Shown here: positions 7,601-15,442 of the stretch, piece by piece
Position numbering within the stretch: the first letter of the stretch is position 1
How the letters are laid out: each line of letters begins with the position of its first letter
Assembly (NCBI RefSeq): GCF_014269285.1
Contig: NZ_JACOAF010000041.1
Location: 209,086 to 273,085 of the forward strand
Source: Rufibacter sediminis
Lineage (GTDB): Bacteria; Bacteroidota; Bacteroidia; Cytophagales; Hymenobacteraceae
DNA: 64,000 nucleotides
Reading direction: 5' to 3'
The notes under the pieces: generated by a model
Databases searched by the model: none
Seen by the model: the letters and a program-made list of their open reading frames with translations, nothing else
What the model was told of the DNA's origin: nothing
Program-made: the position numbers and the translations under genes

Positions 7601-8190
7601 CCTGGTGCCCTGAACGTAGCGCGTCTTCCTGGGGAAGTAAGTTCGGCACCGAAGGAAAGGGGAGTAAGCCGGACATCGGCCGTTAGCAAGACATTGGGAG
7701 GTAGGGCGAAGCGGGCTCAATTCTAGTTGCGAAAATTTTTTTGAGAAAAAGTGAAGCCTCGCGCAACCTCTTGAAAAGTAGGGCGTAAAATCATCTCAAG
7801 TAGCATTTAAAAAGTCTTCAAGCTGATGCATCTTTATCCGCTTGCGCTCTGAAGAGTGAATGTTTGAAGCGTTTCCGGGAAAACAGCCCCCAACTGTCCC
7901 CGGGCTAAAAACCGCCTACCTTTTAAAGGTAAGCGGTTTTTTTTTGCTTTCTCTCTGTCAGAAAGGGCTGTTATGATCTAAAACTATAGCTGGTTTAAGT
8001 TTCCAACTTATCTCCAATATGAGCTGAGGTTTGCCACTTCAGTGAACCGTCAGGTTGAAGATAGGCAGCAAAGACATTGTCTTACTGAAGGATTCAGACC
8101 ATTGAAATAAAACTCAACGGCTCTGCTCTCTGCCAGAGGATAGCTCCTGTATAAGCCGTAGATCTTTTAACTGGTGCCGTTTCCATTGAA
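7601..8190. other. 590-nt non-coding stretch ending at a strong hairpin
   Basis: No ORF is supported on either strand. The only clear element is the terminator-like hairpin at 7907-7943, which is too far from the upstream gene to be its simple terminator. A short non-coding RNA is possible. Confidence 0.4.
7907..7943 (+). terminator. Strong intrinsic terminator with no assigned gene
   Basis: AAAACCGCcTACCTT pairs with AAGGTAaGCGGTTTT and runs into nine T residues. Shape and U-tract are those of an efficient plus-strand terminator, 340 nt downstream of the nearest plus-strand stop codon. Confidence 0.8.
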
Positions 8191-8328
8191 ATGGTCCAAC
8201 TTCTCAATGCGGAAATAAACGAATGGATTTTTATATCACTATTATGTATAAAAATCTCTATTGAAATTTATAAAACATATTGTGTTGTAGTAATTTTCTT
8301 GTATATTCATGAATCTAAAAAGGATGTC

Positions 8329-9564
8329 ATGCAATTAAAACTACAAACTCCACCATTTGAAAAGTCTCAAATCAGAAAGGTTGAAAGCCGCTGTAACTGG
8401 GAAAAGATGGCGGAGTTGTCCTTAGACCTGTTTTGTACCCTGGATGCGGATGGTTTTTACACCTTCGCGAGTGAGGCTTGTGCCGGTATGTTGGGGTATA
8501 AAGCCTGGGAACTGGAAGGGCGGCATTACACAGAATTACTGCATCCGCAGGATCTGACTGAAACCCAGATGGCGCTGCGGGTTGTCTCCAGTGGTTTCCG
8601 GCGGCGCGATCTGGAGAACCGGTTTATCCATAAAGACGGTTCGGAGGTGCGTATCCTGTGGTCGGCGGCCTGGTGTGCGGATGAGGGGCTGATGTTCTGT
8701 GTGGGGCGTGACATTACGGGCCTTTCCAACTACGGGCGCAGAACTGCGGGCAGTGAGCAGAAGCCGGCAGAAACCTCCCGTGAAGCATTCCCGGAAAGAA
8801 CCGGCGCTGCTGAGCTGCCAAAGGGAACGGAGGCGGACAAAACCGAAATGGAGTTTTCTGAACTAACTAAGGACCTGCACCGCAAAAACAGCGACCTGCA
8901 GCAGTTCACCTATATCGTGTCGCATAACCTGCGCAGCCCCATCGCCAATGCGATAGGTTTGGCGAGCATGCTCTCCACCGCTGACCGGAACTCGACCGCC
9001 TTTGACCGATCGCTCTCGTACCTCCGGCTGAGCCTTTACCGGATGGATGCGGTGCTGAAAGACATGAACACCATTCTGAGCATCAGGGACCGGCACAGTA
9101 ACGTGGGGCGGGAAAAGGTGGAAATCAAGGAAGTAATCCTGCAGGCCATGTCGGCTTTGGAAGAGCAACTCCGGGAGGTGGGCGCCACCGTCAACATTGA
9201 CATCCCCAACGGCCTGACGGTACACGTCAACAAAGCGTACCTGTACAGCATCTTTTCCAACCTACTGTCTAATTCCATCAAGTACCGGGCCGAGGGGCGT
9301 CGGCTGGAAGTGGGCATCACGTGCCGGAAAGAAACTGCCTCTGATACCGCCATCCTCTTTTTGGACAACGGGTCTGGCTTTGATATGGAGAAGAACCGCA
9401 ACAACGTGTTCAAGCTGTACAAACGCTTCCATGCCCACTCGGAAGGCCGCGGCATGGGGCTGTTCCTGGTGAAGTCGCACCTGGATTCCATGGGCGGACG
9501 CATAGACGTCAACAGTCAGATTGGCAAAGGCACCCGTTTTCTGATCCACCTCTCTGGAGAATAG
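8329..9564 (+). CDS. PAS-domain sensor histidine kinase (soluble)
   Basis: The frame is open from 8191, but the first 46 codons are AT-rich and give an improbable hydrophobic leader. The ATG at 8329 (MQLKLQTPPFEK) is the better start, giving 411 aa. A PAS domain (about residues 25-130) contains L-F-C-T-L-D-A-D-G and a closing G-R-D-I-T motif. The phospho-acceptor motif is V-S-H-N-L-R-S-P with His 199. The ATPase domain has the N box N-L-L-S-N-S-I-K-Y (about 309), L-D-N-G-S-G-F (about 345) and G-R-G-M-G-L-F (about 374). There is no membrane segment in this form, so it would sense a cytoplasmic signal. No response regulator is adjacent. It could be a partner of the nearby H-NOX protein, but that is speculation. 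Confidence 0.88.
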   Translation: MQLKLQTPPFEKSQIRKVESRCNWEKMAELSLDLFCTLDADGFYTFASEACAGMLGYKAWELEGRHYTELLHPQDLTETQMALRVVSSGFRRRDLENRFIHKDGSEVRILWSAAWCADEGLMFCVGRDITGLSNYGRRTAGSEQKPAETSREAFPERTGAAELPKGTEADKTEMEFSELTKDLHRKNSDLQQFTYIVSHNLRSPIANAIGLASMLSTADRNSTAFDRSLSYLRLSLYRMDAVLKDMNTILSIRDRHSNVGREKVEIKEVILQAMSALEEQLREVGATVNIDIPNGLTVHVNKAYLYSIFSNLLSNSIKYRAEGRRLEVGITCRKETASDTAILFLDNGSGFDMEKNRNNVFKLYKRFHAHSEGRGMGLFLVKSHLDSMGGRIDVNSQIGKGTRFLIHLSGE

Positions 9565-10417
9565 CCAAAAGTGCTTCCCTAAAGCTTCTCTCTTTCCGTT
9601 GGATTCTATCCGCCTGAGTAAGATTCGGGGTTAATCCTGCGAAAGCTATTGCTTGCGGGTAAGCCATGACTGCCGCTGTCAAACACTTTTAGCATATCGC
9701 CGGAAGGATGCGCAACAGGGCAGTCCTAAAACTGTTTTGGGCCTGTTTTCATGAAACCAGGCCCAAAACCTGAATCATTGGAAGAAAGGCCAGAGCGCCA
9801 GGTTTATCTATTGCGCCACGTTCCAGCCACCATTTTTCCTCCGCAACGGCCTGCAAAGCTTGCCCACTCGGGTGCGGCTGCCACAAAGCTTCTGGCTTTT
9901 GAACTAACTTTCTCCTTTGCCTATCAAGATGTTGACTCCAGCTTCAGCAATAGCTTCTGGTGGACAGCTGCGGCTTCTTCTCAGATTATGTGTCACATAA
10001 AGGACTTATTCGTAATATTACCGCTAGACAGGCGTGTTGCGGTTGCGTACTCGTGTCGTTCTTCGGGCTTTTTATGGCAGGTAAGCGGGTGTTTCGGGAG
10101 ATAAACGCAATGTGCACAGGACGATGGCACAGGAAAGAACGCAGTACTGACGGTCCAAAACCAGCAATTTCCGGTGCATCGTATTTTCACCCGGTGAGCA
10201 GAAAGTTCCGAGACGTGACGGAAATCCAGACCTGCGTAAATCTAAGAAATGCCTGTTCCCAATAGTGAGCAAACCATTAACTCGCTCAAACGGGAAGTTG
10301 TTGAAAAGAGCAGGCCTGCCTTAAATATTCGCCATTGGATGAATTGTGCCGTATTCAGTCAGAACGCTCCCCAAAAGAGCAAATAAATAGATCTACCTCA
10401 TATTCATTGAAAATAGA
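9565..10417. other. 850-nt region without a supported gene
   Basis: Two short plus-strand open frames here lack a plausible start context or family features. Apart from the repeat at 9734-9769, I see nothing assignable. Confidence 0.45.
9734..9769. repeat. Palindrome-family copy
   Basis: Arms GTTTTGGGCCTG and CAGGCCCAAAAC are perfectly complementary around TTTTCATGAAAC. It lies 170 nt after the histidine kinase. Confidence 0.75.
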
Positions 10418-11335
10418 ATGGCTTCAGGACTTCTTGCGTTATTGGATGATATAGCTGCCTTGGTGAAAGTAAGCGCGGCAACCTTGGATGATGTGCCGGC
10501 CCAGGTGGCCAAGACCACGGGCAAAGTATCTGGCATCGTGATTGATGACACCGCCGTGACGCCCAAATACGTGGTGGGGCTGGACCCCTCGCGGGAGCTT
10601 TCCATCATTTACCAGATCGCCAAGAAATCACTCATCAACAAAGTGCTGCTCTTAAGTCCGGCGGCCCTGCTGCTCGGGTTTTTCGCGCCCTGGGCCATTA
10701 CTCCTATTCTGATGATGGGCGGGGCGTACCTGTGCTATGAAGGATATGAAAAAGTCCATTCCATGTTCAGCAAGCACGAGGAGGACGCCCACGGCGCCGA
10801 TGAGGTGAAAGTCATCACCCCCGAGGAACTGGAGAAGGAAAGAGTCCAGGGAGCCGTGCGTACCGACATGATCCTTTCTTCGGAAATCGTGGCCATCACG
10901 TACTCCACGGTGGCAGACAGTGCCCTGACCAACCAGATTGTGGTGATGTTTAGCGTGGCGGTTTTCATCACGGTGGCGGTGTACGGCTTTGTGGGATTGG
11001 TGGTGAAAGCCGATGACATAGGCGTGCACCTAGCCAAAGAGAAACAACATCCGCAGGTCCGGAAAATGGGCCGAGGCATTGTCACCTTCATGCCGCACTT
11101 CCTCAAGATACTCGGGTATGTGGGCACGGCGGCCATGTTGTGGGTAGGGGCGGAAATCATCGCCCACGGAATCCCGTTCACGAGCCACGCCCTCCACGAC
11201 CTGGAGCATGCGTTAGCCAATATCCCCGCGCTGGCCTGGCTGGCGAAAGCCGTGGCCTGTGGCATTGGTGGGTTGGCTCTGGGCGCGGTGATCGATCAGA
11301 TCGTGCGCTTGGTGCGCAGATTCATCAAAGGCTAG
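10418..11335 (+). CDS. DUF808 family membrane protein (YedI-like)
   Basis: This 305-aa protein starts MASGLLALLDDIAALVK and continues with D-D-V-P-A-Q and G-I-V-I-D-D-T-A-V-T-P, the hallmark N-terminus of the DUF808/YedI family of inner-membrane proteins. Several hydrophobic segments follow (about residues 72-108, 165-200, 228-260 and 270-300). The family's biochemical role is not established. Length is normal and the gene stands alone, ending at the terminator at 11420-11458. Confidence 0.9.
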   Translation: MASGLLALLDDIAALVKVSAATLDDVPAQVAKTTGKVSGIVIDDTAVTPKYVVGLDPSRELSIIYQIAKKSLINKVLLLSPAALLLGFFAPWAITPILMMGGAYLCYEGYEKVHSMFSKHEEDAHGADEVKVITPEELEKERVQGAVRTDMILSSEIVAITYSTVADSALTNQIVVMFSVAVFITVAVYGFVGLVVKADDIGVHLAKEKQHPQVRKMGRGIVTFMPHFLKILGYVGTAAMLWVGAEIIAHGIPFTSHALHDLEHALANIPALAWLAKAVACGIGGLALGAVIDQIVRLVRRFIKG

Positions 11336-11419
11336 GGCCGAAGAACGACGCAGTTTTGCGGCCTTTTGGCTAAACGACGCTATATTCTCCTCAGAGGAAA
11401 TCCTCTGGTTCTCTCCAGG

Positions 11420-11460
11420 AAGAAAGCCACCTTATTACTACTTGAGGCGGCTTTCTTTCT
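11420..11460 (+). terminator. Terminator after DUF808 gene
   Basis: AGAAAGCCACCTT pairs with GAGGCGGCTTTCTTTCT (one bulged base) around an AT-rich loop. Confidence 0.7.
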
Positions 11461-11535
11461 GAATTAGCACCTTCAGCAAGCTGTTTCCGCTGGACACCGT
11501 CCCGGTTGTAAAACAAAGCGGGTTTTCCCGATGCA

Positions 11536-11574
11536 CGTTTTAGGGCTTGTTTCTGGAAAAGAGGTCCTAAACAG
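11536..11574. repeat. Palindrome-family copy
   Basis: CGTTTTAGGG and CCTAAACAG are the recognisable arms. It lies between the DUF808 terminator and the GH2 relic. Confidence 0.55.
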
Positions 11575-11722
11575 TTTTCTTTACGATGTCCGTTCTGGCG
11601 GTCGTTTCAGCAAAACAGGTTTAAATCAGCTTTATAATGCCACTCATGCCCTTCATTTCCTACTTCGCTGGAGAAAGAGAAGTTCCTGGCCAGGATCTAA
11701 ACCGTGCCCGTTGCCAACCTGA

Positions 11723-11914
11723 AAGGGGACCATCCAGATCGTGACCTCCAGCGGCCCCTGGAAACGGAAACTGTTCAATGGCCTCGCCCAGATCATCCTC
11801 CAATCTACCAAAGAAGCCGGCGAGGTCACCCTCAAGGCCACAGCCAAGGGCCTGAAACCAGCGGTCCTGAAAGTGAAAACTACAGCCGTCCAAGCCAGAC
11901 CTTCGGTGGACTAA
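11723..11914 (+). pseudogene. C-terminal relic of a GH2 beta-galactosidase-type gene
   Basis: In the frame ending at the TAA at 11912-11914, about 60 codons read T-I-Q-I-V-T-S-S-G-P-W-K-R-K-L-F-N-G-L-A and then T-K-E-A-G-E-V-T-L-K-A-T-A-K-G-L-K-P-A. This is the closing immunoglobulin-like domain of Bacteroidota GH2 beta-galactosidases. A stop lies directly upstream in this frame (11720-11722), while V-A-N-L-K-G-D, which would precede it in the intact protein, continues in the frame one base away. So a frameshift and loss of the N-terminal body have left a fragment. It ends 15 nt before the GH43-type gene. Confidence 0.65.
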
Positions 11915-11928
11915 TCTTTAACCTGTTT

Positions 11929-12933
11929 ATGATGCGATTTTCCAAAAACATTGCCAAAACGGCCCTTCTCCTTTTCCTGCTAGGGGCTTCTTTCTCGTCA
12001 GCGCTCGCGCAAAAAGGTCTGATTTCGAACCCGATCATGAAAGGCTATTTCGCGGACCCCAGCCTGGTGAAGGAGAAAGACACCTACTACATCTATGCCA
12101 CCATTGACCCATGGGGTGGGGAGGAACTGGCGGTGTTTGAGACCAAAGACTTCAAGACGTTCACCCAGCGGCACCTGAACTGGCCCACTAAGAAAGCCTG
12201 CACCAGCCCCACCTCCAGTGGAGCCATGGTCTGGGCACCTGCCGTCAGGAAAGCGCCCAATGGCAAGTACTACATGTATGTCTCGGTGGGCAGCGAAATC
12301 TGGGCCGGGGTGAGCAACTCGCCGCTGGGGCCCTGGAAAAACGCCAAAGCAGATAACACGCCCCTGGTTGCCGCCAAAGATTTCCCGCAGGTTCACAACA
12401 TTGATGCGGATCTGTTTATTGACGAGGACGGCAGCGCCTACCTGTACTGGGGATCGGGCTTCAACTGGGTGAACGGGCACTGCATGGCGGTGAAACTCAA
12501 GAAAGACATGGTGACTTTTGACGGCACGCCCAAAGACGTCACGCCGCCGCATTACTTTGAGGGCCCGCACATGATCAAGCGGAATGGGAAATACTACCTC
12601 ATGTTCTCGGAGGGAAAAGCCATTGACGCAACGTACCGGGTGGGCTACGCCGTAGGTAACACGCCGTTCGGGCCGTTCACGCCCGGGGAGAATAGCCCCA
12701 TCCTGACTACCTCATCCGACAGCACCACCTACGGGCCGGGGCACCACACCGTGTTTCGGGAAAAAGGCCAGGACTACATTCTTTATCACCGCATCTTCCC
12801 GCAGAAAGCGGAATACGTCCTTCGGCAGCTGTGCCTGGATAGCCTCAACTACAGCCCCACGGGTGCCCTGCTGAAAATAAACCCAACGGGCGTGGCGCCT
12901 TTCACCCAATCCAAGGCGCAGAAGAGCCGGTAA
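11929..12933 (+). CDS. Secreted glycoside hydrolase family 43-type enzyme
   Basis: The open frame extends back to 11704, but that part overlaps the GH2 relic. The ATG pair at 11929/11932 starts a clear signal peptide (MMRFSKNIAK, then A-L-L-L-F-L-L-G, cleavage after S-A-L-A-Q). The 334-aa product is a five-bladed propeller. The catalytic-base Asp is expected in Y-F-A-D-P-S (mature N-terminus), the pKa-modulating Asp in N-I-D-A-D-L-F, and the general-acid Glu in Y-F-E-G-P-H. W-A-P-A-V-R and the repeated K-Y-Y-M-Y and K-Y-Y-L-M-F strands are typical. Such enzymes remove arabinose or xylose from plant polysaccharides in the periplasm or outside the cell; the precise substrate cannot be told. Confidence 0.88.
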   Translation: MMRFSKNIAKTALLLFLLGASFSSALAQKGLISNPIMKGYFADPSLVKEKDTYYIYATIDPWGGEELAVFETKDFKTFTQRHLNWPTKKACTSPTSSGAMVWAPAVRKAPNGKYYMYVSVGSEIWAGVSNSPLGPWKNAKADNTPLVAAKDFPQVHNIDADLFIDEDGSAYLYWGSGFNWVNGHCMAVKLKKDMVTFDGTPKDVTPPHYFEGPHMIKRNGKYYLMFSEGKAIDATYRVGYAVGNTPFGPFTPGENSPILTTSSDSTTYGPGHHTVFREKGQDYILYHRIFPQKAEYVLRQLCLDSLNYSPTGALLKINPTGVAPFTQSKAQKSR

Positions 12934-13006
12934 CCAGTCGCGTTTGCACTTGCTTGCCAGGCTGGTAAGAACTTGCTGCTGGGCCGCGCCTGAGTTCTTG
13001 ATTTTC

Positions 13007-13044
13007 CGTTTTAGGGCTCTTTTCTGAATTTAAGGTCAGAAACG
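13007..13044. repeat. Palindrome-family copy
   Basis: CGTTTTAGGGCTCTTTTC is intact; the right arm is degenerate (AAGGTCAGAAACG). It lies 70 nt after the GH43 stop codon. Confidence 0.5.
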
Positions 13045-13083
13045 CATCGTCAAGACAGGTCAATAATTATTTATGGAAACAGC

Positions 13084-13126
13084 TAAAAACCAGCTACGGT
13101 AGCACAGGCCGTAGCTGGTTTTTTTA
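13084..13126 (+). terminator. Terminator after the GH43-type gene
   Basis: AAAAACCAGCTACGG pairs with CCGTAGCTGGTTTTTTT, a 14-bp stem with a short loop and a U-tract. Confidence 0.85.
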
Positions 13127-13562
13127 TGGCCCGCAAAGATGGGCTATGCGGTTGGGGCGGAGCTGTTCGCAGGAAGGAAGCGGATTTTCTTCCCGCGGAA
13201 TTGGTGCTTCATCCTTATCAATATTATGCTCCGGCACTTTGCTCCAGAGAAAAAACTGCCTCTGCTCTACATTTCTCCATCCGGAGATTGATCTGGAAGA
13301 ACGGCGAAGCGGGAGTGCAGCAACCTGGGCGTTGTAGACGCGCAAAAACGCAACCCAGTCATTCAAGCCTTTCAGGTGCTTAGAGAAAGCTGATTTTTTG
13401 CTAAACTTTTAAAAACTGTCTTTAAAACATTTTTTAATTTAATGATAATCTCGGTTATTGAATAAATTAATTAAAATTGTGAAATGCCCCGAGGAGCGCT
13501 GCTTGCCTTTCCCGAGAGGTCGCTAATCGTTTCACCAACTGTCATCCCAAACCAAGAGTAGT
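13127..13562. other. Intergenic region before the DUF1080 cluster
   Basis: Small open frames here look like chance. 13400-13490 is strikingly AT-rich compared with both sides and probably carries the promoter of the carbohydrate cluster, though no clean TAnnTTTG element stands out. Confidence 0.4.
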
Positions 13563-15422
13563 GTGAGAACACGCCTGATGCCGAAATCGCTGAAATCAAA
13601 ACCTACCTGGGGGGCTATGGCCTGTTCCCTGATGGCTTGTCTGGTGTTCTCGGGGAGCACCCAGAGCCAAAGCCGGGATCTCTCGCTTCAAGATCTTTCT
13701 TCTTTCCAGAACCCAAGCAAAAGCTGGCAAGTAGCTGCCAACGTTGGCGCAAGCCTCTCGGAGGAGAATAAGTTTACCACCAGCGCCGGCGGAGGAATTC
13801 TGGTGAACCAGCCTACCAGGAAAAACAAAGGGCAGGATCTGCTCACCAATTTTGAGCACGGCGACCTGGACCTGGAACTGGATTACATGATGGCCAAGGG
13901 TTCTAACTCCGGTATTTACCTGCAAGGCCGCTACGAGCTGCAACTAGCCGACAATTGGGGAACCACTGAACGTACGGCAGCCAGCAACGGGGGCGTGTAC
14001 GAGCGTTGGGACGAAAGTCGCCCTGAAGGGCAGAAAGGCTACCAGGGCTACGCGCCCCGCCAGAACGCCGGCCGCGCCCCGGGCCTGTGGCAACACCTGA
14101 AGATCTCTTTCCAGGCACCTCGCTTTGACGCCAGCGGAAATAAAATAGAGAACGCCAGACTGCTGCTGGTGGAACTGAACGGCGTCACTATTCAGGAAGA
14201 TGTGGAGTTGTTCGGACCCACCCGGGGCGCGATCAGCAACGACGAGAAAGCCACCGGTCCGCTTCGGCTGCAGGGTGACCACGGCGCGGTGGCTTTCCGC
14301 AACATACAAGTAAGCCACTACAGCAAACCCCGCCCAGAACTGAAAGGCTTAACCTACCGCGTTTTCAAGGGGAAATTCGAAAAAGAGCCCAAATACGACA
14401 GCCTGCCACCTGAGGCCGAAGGTCCGCAGGGGCCGTCCAATCTTCTCACCTCCACGCTGGACAATGACGCCAAGCAGTTCCTGCTGCGCTACACTGGAAC
14501 CTTGGTGGTGAAGGAGCCCGGCGAATACACGTTCAACCTGAACACCCCCGCTGGGGCAGGCCTCATCCGGGTTAACAAGCAGGAAATCCTGCCCATGAAA
14601 ACCTGGAACGGGAGAGGAACCGCGGTGCTGCCCGCCGGCGAGGTGCCGTTTGAGCTGCTCTATTCCAAAACCATGGACTGGGGAACTCCGGCCTTGGGTT
14701 TGAAAATAGCGGGCCCGGGCGTGCGGGAATTCCTCATAAGTGAGGAAATTTTATCAGAGAACATCGATCCCATTTTGGTGGATGTAAAGGAGAGGCCAAT
14801 CCTGAGAAGCTTCATTGACCTGCCCGGCAACCATCGGGTCACGCATGCGGTGTCAGTGGGGAGTCCCAGCCAGCTGCATTATACCTATGACCTGGATAAC
14901 GGAACGATTGTGCAGCTCTGGCGCGGCGGTTTCCTGGATGCCACGCCCATGTGGCACGAGCGTGGCGACGGTTCTTCCAAGGCCATCGGCTCGCTCCAGT
15001 ACTTCGGGAAACCCACCACCACTCTGGCCCGCCTCGCCTCTGACCAGACCGCTTGGATTAAAGATACCACCGGTACTGCTTTCCGTCCGAAAGGCTACCA
15101 GTTAGATCAGAATTCCGAGCCTACTTTCCTGTACCATATCTACGGAACCTCGGTGAAGGATGCCATCCGGATCATCGAAAACGGAAAAGGACTGCGGCGT
15201 GAGTTGAGCGTGCAGAACCCCGCGGCGGGTTTAGTGGCCCGTTTGGTGGAAGGTGCCAAAATTGAGGAGATAGGCAAGGGGCTGTACCTGGTAGACGATA
15301 GAGCTTACTACGTACGGGTAGACGATGCCGCCGGCGCCAAGCCGATGGTGCGCACCGTAGCGGGCCGCCAGGAACTGGTGGTGCCGGTGCAAAGCAAGCT
15401 GGCTTATTCCATTCTTTTTTGA
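13563..15422 (+). CDS. DUF1080 (3-keto-disaccharide hydrolase family) plus PA14-like protein, secreted
   Basis: This 619-aa protein has an N-terminal hydrophobic signal (M-A-C-S-L-M-A-C-L-V-F-S-G). A DUF1080/family-16-like concanavalin fold spans about residues 35-255, with F-E-H-G-D-L-D-L-E-L-D-Y, G-S-N-S-G-I-Y-L-Q-G-R-Y-E-L-Q and the closing G-P-L-R-L-Q-G-D-H-G-A-V-A-F-R-N-I. A PA14-type carbohydrate-binding segment follows (about 285-410, with R-Y-T-G-T-L-V-V and P-G-E-Y-T-F). The last 200 residues are beta-rich with no recognised family. DUF1080 proteins act on 3-keto-glycosides. It heads a five-gene plus-strand run; the next gene starts 20 nt after its stop. MPKSLKSKPTW at 13578 is an alternative start. 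Confidence 0.85.
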   Translation: MRTRLMPKSLKSKPTWGAMACSLMACLVFSGSTQSQSRDLSLQDLSSFQNPSKSWQVAANVGASLSEENKFTTSAGGGILVNQPTRKNKGQDLLTNFEHGDLDLELDYMMAKGSNSGIYLQGRYELQLADNWGTTERTAASNGGVYERWDESRPEGQKGYQGYAPRQNAGRAPGLWQHLKISFQAPRFDASGNKIENARLLLVELNGVTIQEDVELFGPTRGAISNDEKATGPLRLQGDHGAVAFRNIQVSHYSKPRPELKGLTYRVFKGKFEKEPKYDSLPPEAEGPQGPSNLLTSTLDNDAKQFLLRYTGTLVVKEPGEYTFNLNTPAGAGLIRVNKQEILPMKTWNGRGTAVLPAGEVPFELLYSKTMDWGTPALGLKIAGPGVREFLISEEILSENIDPILVDVKERPILRSFIDLPGNHRVTHAVSVGSPSQLHYTYDLDNGTIVQLWRGGFLDATPMWHERGDGSSKAIGSLQYFGKPTTTLARLASDQTAWIKDTTGTAFRPKGYQLDQNSEPTFLYHIYGTSVKDAIRIIENGKGLRRELSVQNPAAGLVARLVEGAKIEEIGKGLYLVDDRAYYVRVDDAAGAKPMVRTVAGRQELVVPVQSKLAYSILF

Positions 15423-15442
15423 TTTTCTAGCGAGCCCTATCA

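Noticed and set aside
8191-8328. N-terminal extension of the histidine kinase with an apparent membrane helix
   Set aside because: The sequence is AT-rich non-coding in character; random AT-rich codons give Ile/Phe/Tyr runs. The ATG at 8329 fits better.
9751-10265. Two overlapping plus-strand frames of 117 and 101 codons
   Set aside because: The first begins inside a palindrome repeat; neither has a ribosome-binding site, family motif or supportive neighbour.
13126-13383. 85-codon plus-strand frame beginning at a terminator's U-tract
   Set aside because: Its start lies in the terminator after the GH43-type gene and the product has no protein-like pattern.
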